Shown in pieces: positions 59,617 through 64,000 of a stretch of DNA of 64,000 bases. The notes beneath the pieces were generated by a model that was not told where the DNA came from, did not search any database, and saw nothing but the letters and a program-made list of their open reading frames with translations. Origin of the DNA: Ophthalmolycus amberensis (taxonomy: Eukaryota > Chordata > Actinopteri > Perciformes > Zoarcidae). The stretch lies in contig JAFEUB010000297.1 of assembly GCA_024529925.1 (NCBI GenBank), positions 280,001-344,000 of the forward strand, read 5' to 3'. Each line of letters starts with the position of its first letter. Position 1 is the stretch's first letter. Made by a program: the position numbers and the translations under genes.

Positions 59617-59643
<27 letters not shown>

Positions 59644-59658
59644 TTGTGTATTCGTGTG
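59617..59658 (+). repeat. (TG)n microsatellite
   Basis: About 13 perfect TG units, then 'tttgtgtattcgtgtg'. It is the third GT array within 330 bp. Confidence 0.92.
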
Positions 59659-59756
59659 TGATACTACCCGCAGGCCTCCAAGTCTGTTCATTAGCAGGCT
59701 TAGCTAGCAGAGGAAAGCATGTAAAGATGACTGCTATTAATTTAGCATCTCACTGG

Positions 59757-59757
<1 letters not shown>

Positions 59758-59846
<89 letters not shown>

Positions 59847-59895
59847 GCCCTCGCTCTCTCGCTCTCTCGCTCTCTCTCTCTCTCTCTCGCCCTCG

Positions 59896-59926
<31 letters not shown>
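59758..59926 (+). repeat. (CT)n array with 'gccctcg' steps
   Basis: About 80 bp of perfect TC repeats, then blocks of 'gccctcg' and 'gctctct' alternating. It gives Ser/Leu/Ala and Glu/Arg frames that are artefacts. Confidence 0.97.

Positions 59927-64000
<4,074 letters not shown>

Larger units (their letters stand above)
58138..59757. other. Non-coding stretch, no gene seen
   Basis: AT-rich to about 58.7 kb, then mixed. The open frames of 102 and 143 codons near 58.89-59.32 kb overlap in different phases and have no domains; they are left uncalled. GT arrays are listed separately. Confidence 0.45.

Overview
The window looks like intergenic or intronic DNA from a bony (teleost) fish. The evidence is a very high density of CA/GT, GA/CT and AT microsatellites, several minisatellites, a hAT-type terminal-inverted-repeat element, an L2-like LINE/SINE tail, and remnants of dispersed repeats that I remember as typical of teleosts. 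No convincing host exon, tRNA, rRNA or CRISPR array is visible. Most long open frames are tandem-repeat artefacts: the repeat unit is a multiple of three, or the motif contains no stop codon.

Layout. 0-16 kb: low-gene DNA with purine-rich tracts, a 13/14-bp minisatellite (5.14-5.33 kb), an L2-like tail (6.43-6.63 kb), and CTC, ATT, CA and GT arrays, including an uninterrupted (GT) tract of about 177 bp at 14.7 kb. 16.1-17.1 kb: an unusual cluster of perfect hairpins (16-, 19- and 10-bp arms), then a 22-bp array whose core is itself palindromic. 18.5-19.1 kb: an old transposon remnant around a GC-rich insert. 21.6-22.7 kb: exactly 33 units of a 33-bp minisatellite, two of them with an inverted core.

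24-31 kb is the only stretch with recognisable protein-coding sequence, all of it from retroelements. A minus-strand integrase scrap lies at 24.2-24.3 kb. A plus-strand LTR element follows: a gag-like frame (26.2-27.2 kb, frame-broken), a short protease frame with the Asp-Ser-Gly triad (27.27-27.54 kb), about 1.45 kb with no recognisable pol, a polypurine tract (28,989-29,000), and a 1,748-bp LTR (29,001-30,748) with TGTTGGG/CCCAACA ends, a TATA box and a poly(A) signal. The 5' LTR and the reverse transcriptase/integrase are not seen, so this copy is defective.

31-64 kb: more repeats, including a 15/16-bp minisatellite (34.0-34.6 kb), a heptamer array (34.95-35.06 kb), a tetranucleotide array with a ~392-bp internal duplication (38.7-39.6 kb), an AT array (41 kb), GA/CT arrays (45.1, 59.8, 62.3 kb), a 9-bp array of exactly 63 units (53.1-53.7 kb), a 74-bp direct repeat pair (55.36 and 56.49 kb), and a clean 468-bp hAT-type element with a perfect 8-bp target duplication (57.65-58.14 kb).

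There is no operon or pathway here. I found no convincing new gene system; the most interesting signals are structural: inverted units inside a minisatellite, the hairpin cluster, the gag-protease-only LTR element and the paired direct repeat. Family names for dispersed repeats come from memory of teleost repeat types and were not checked against a library.
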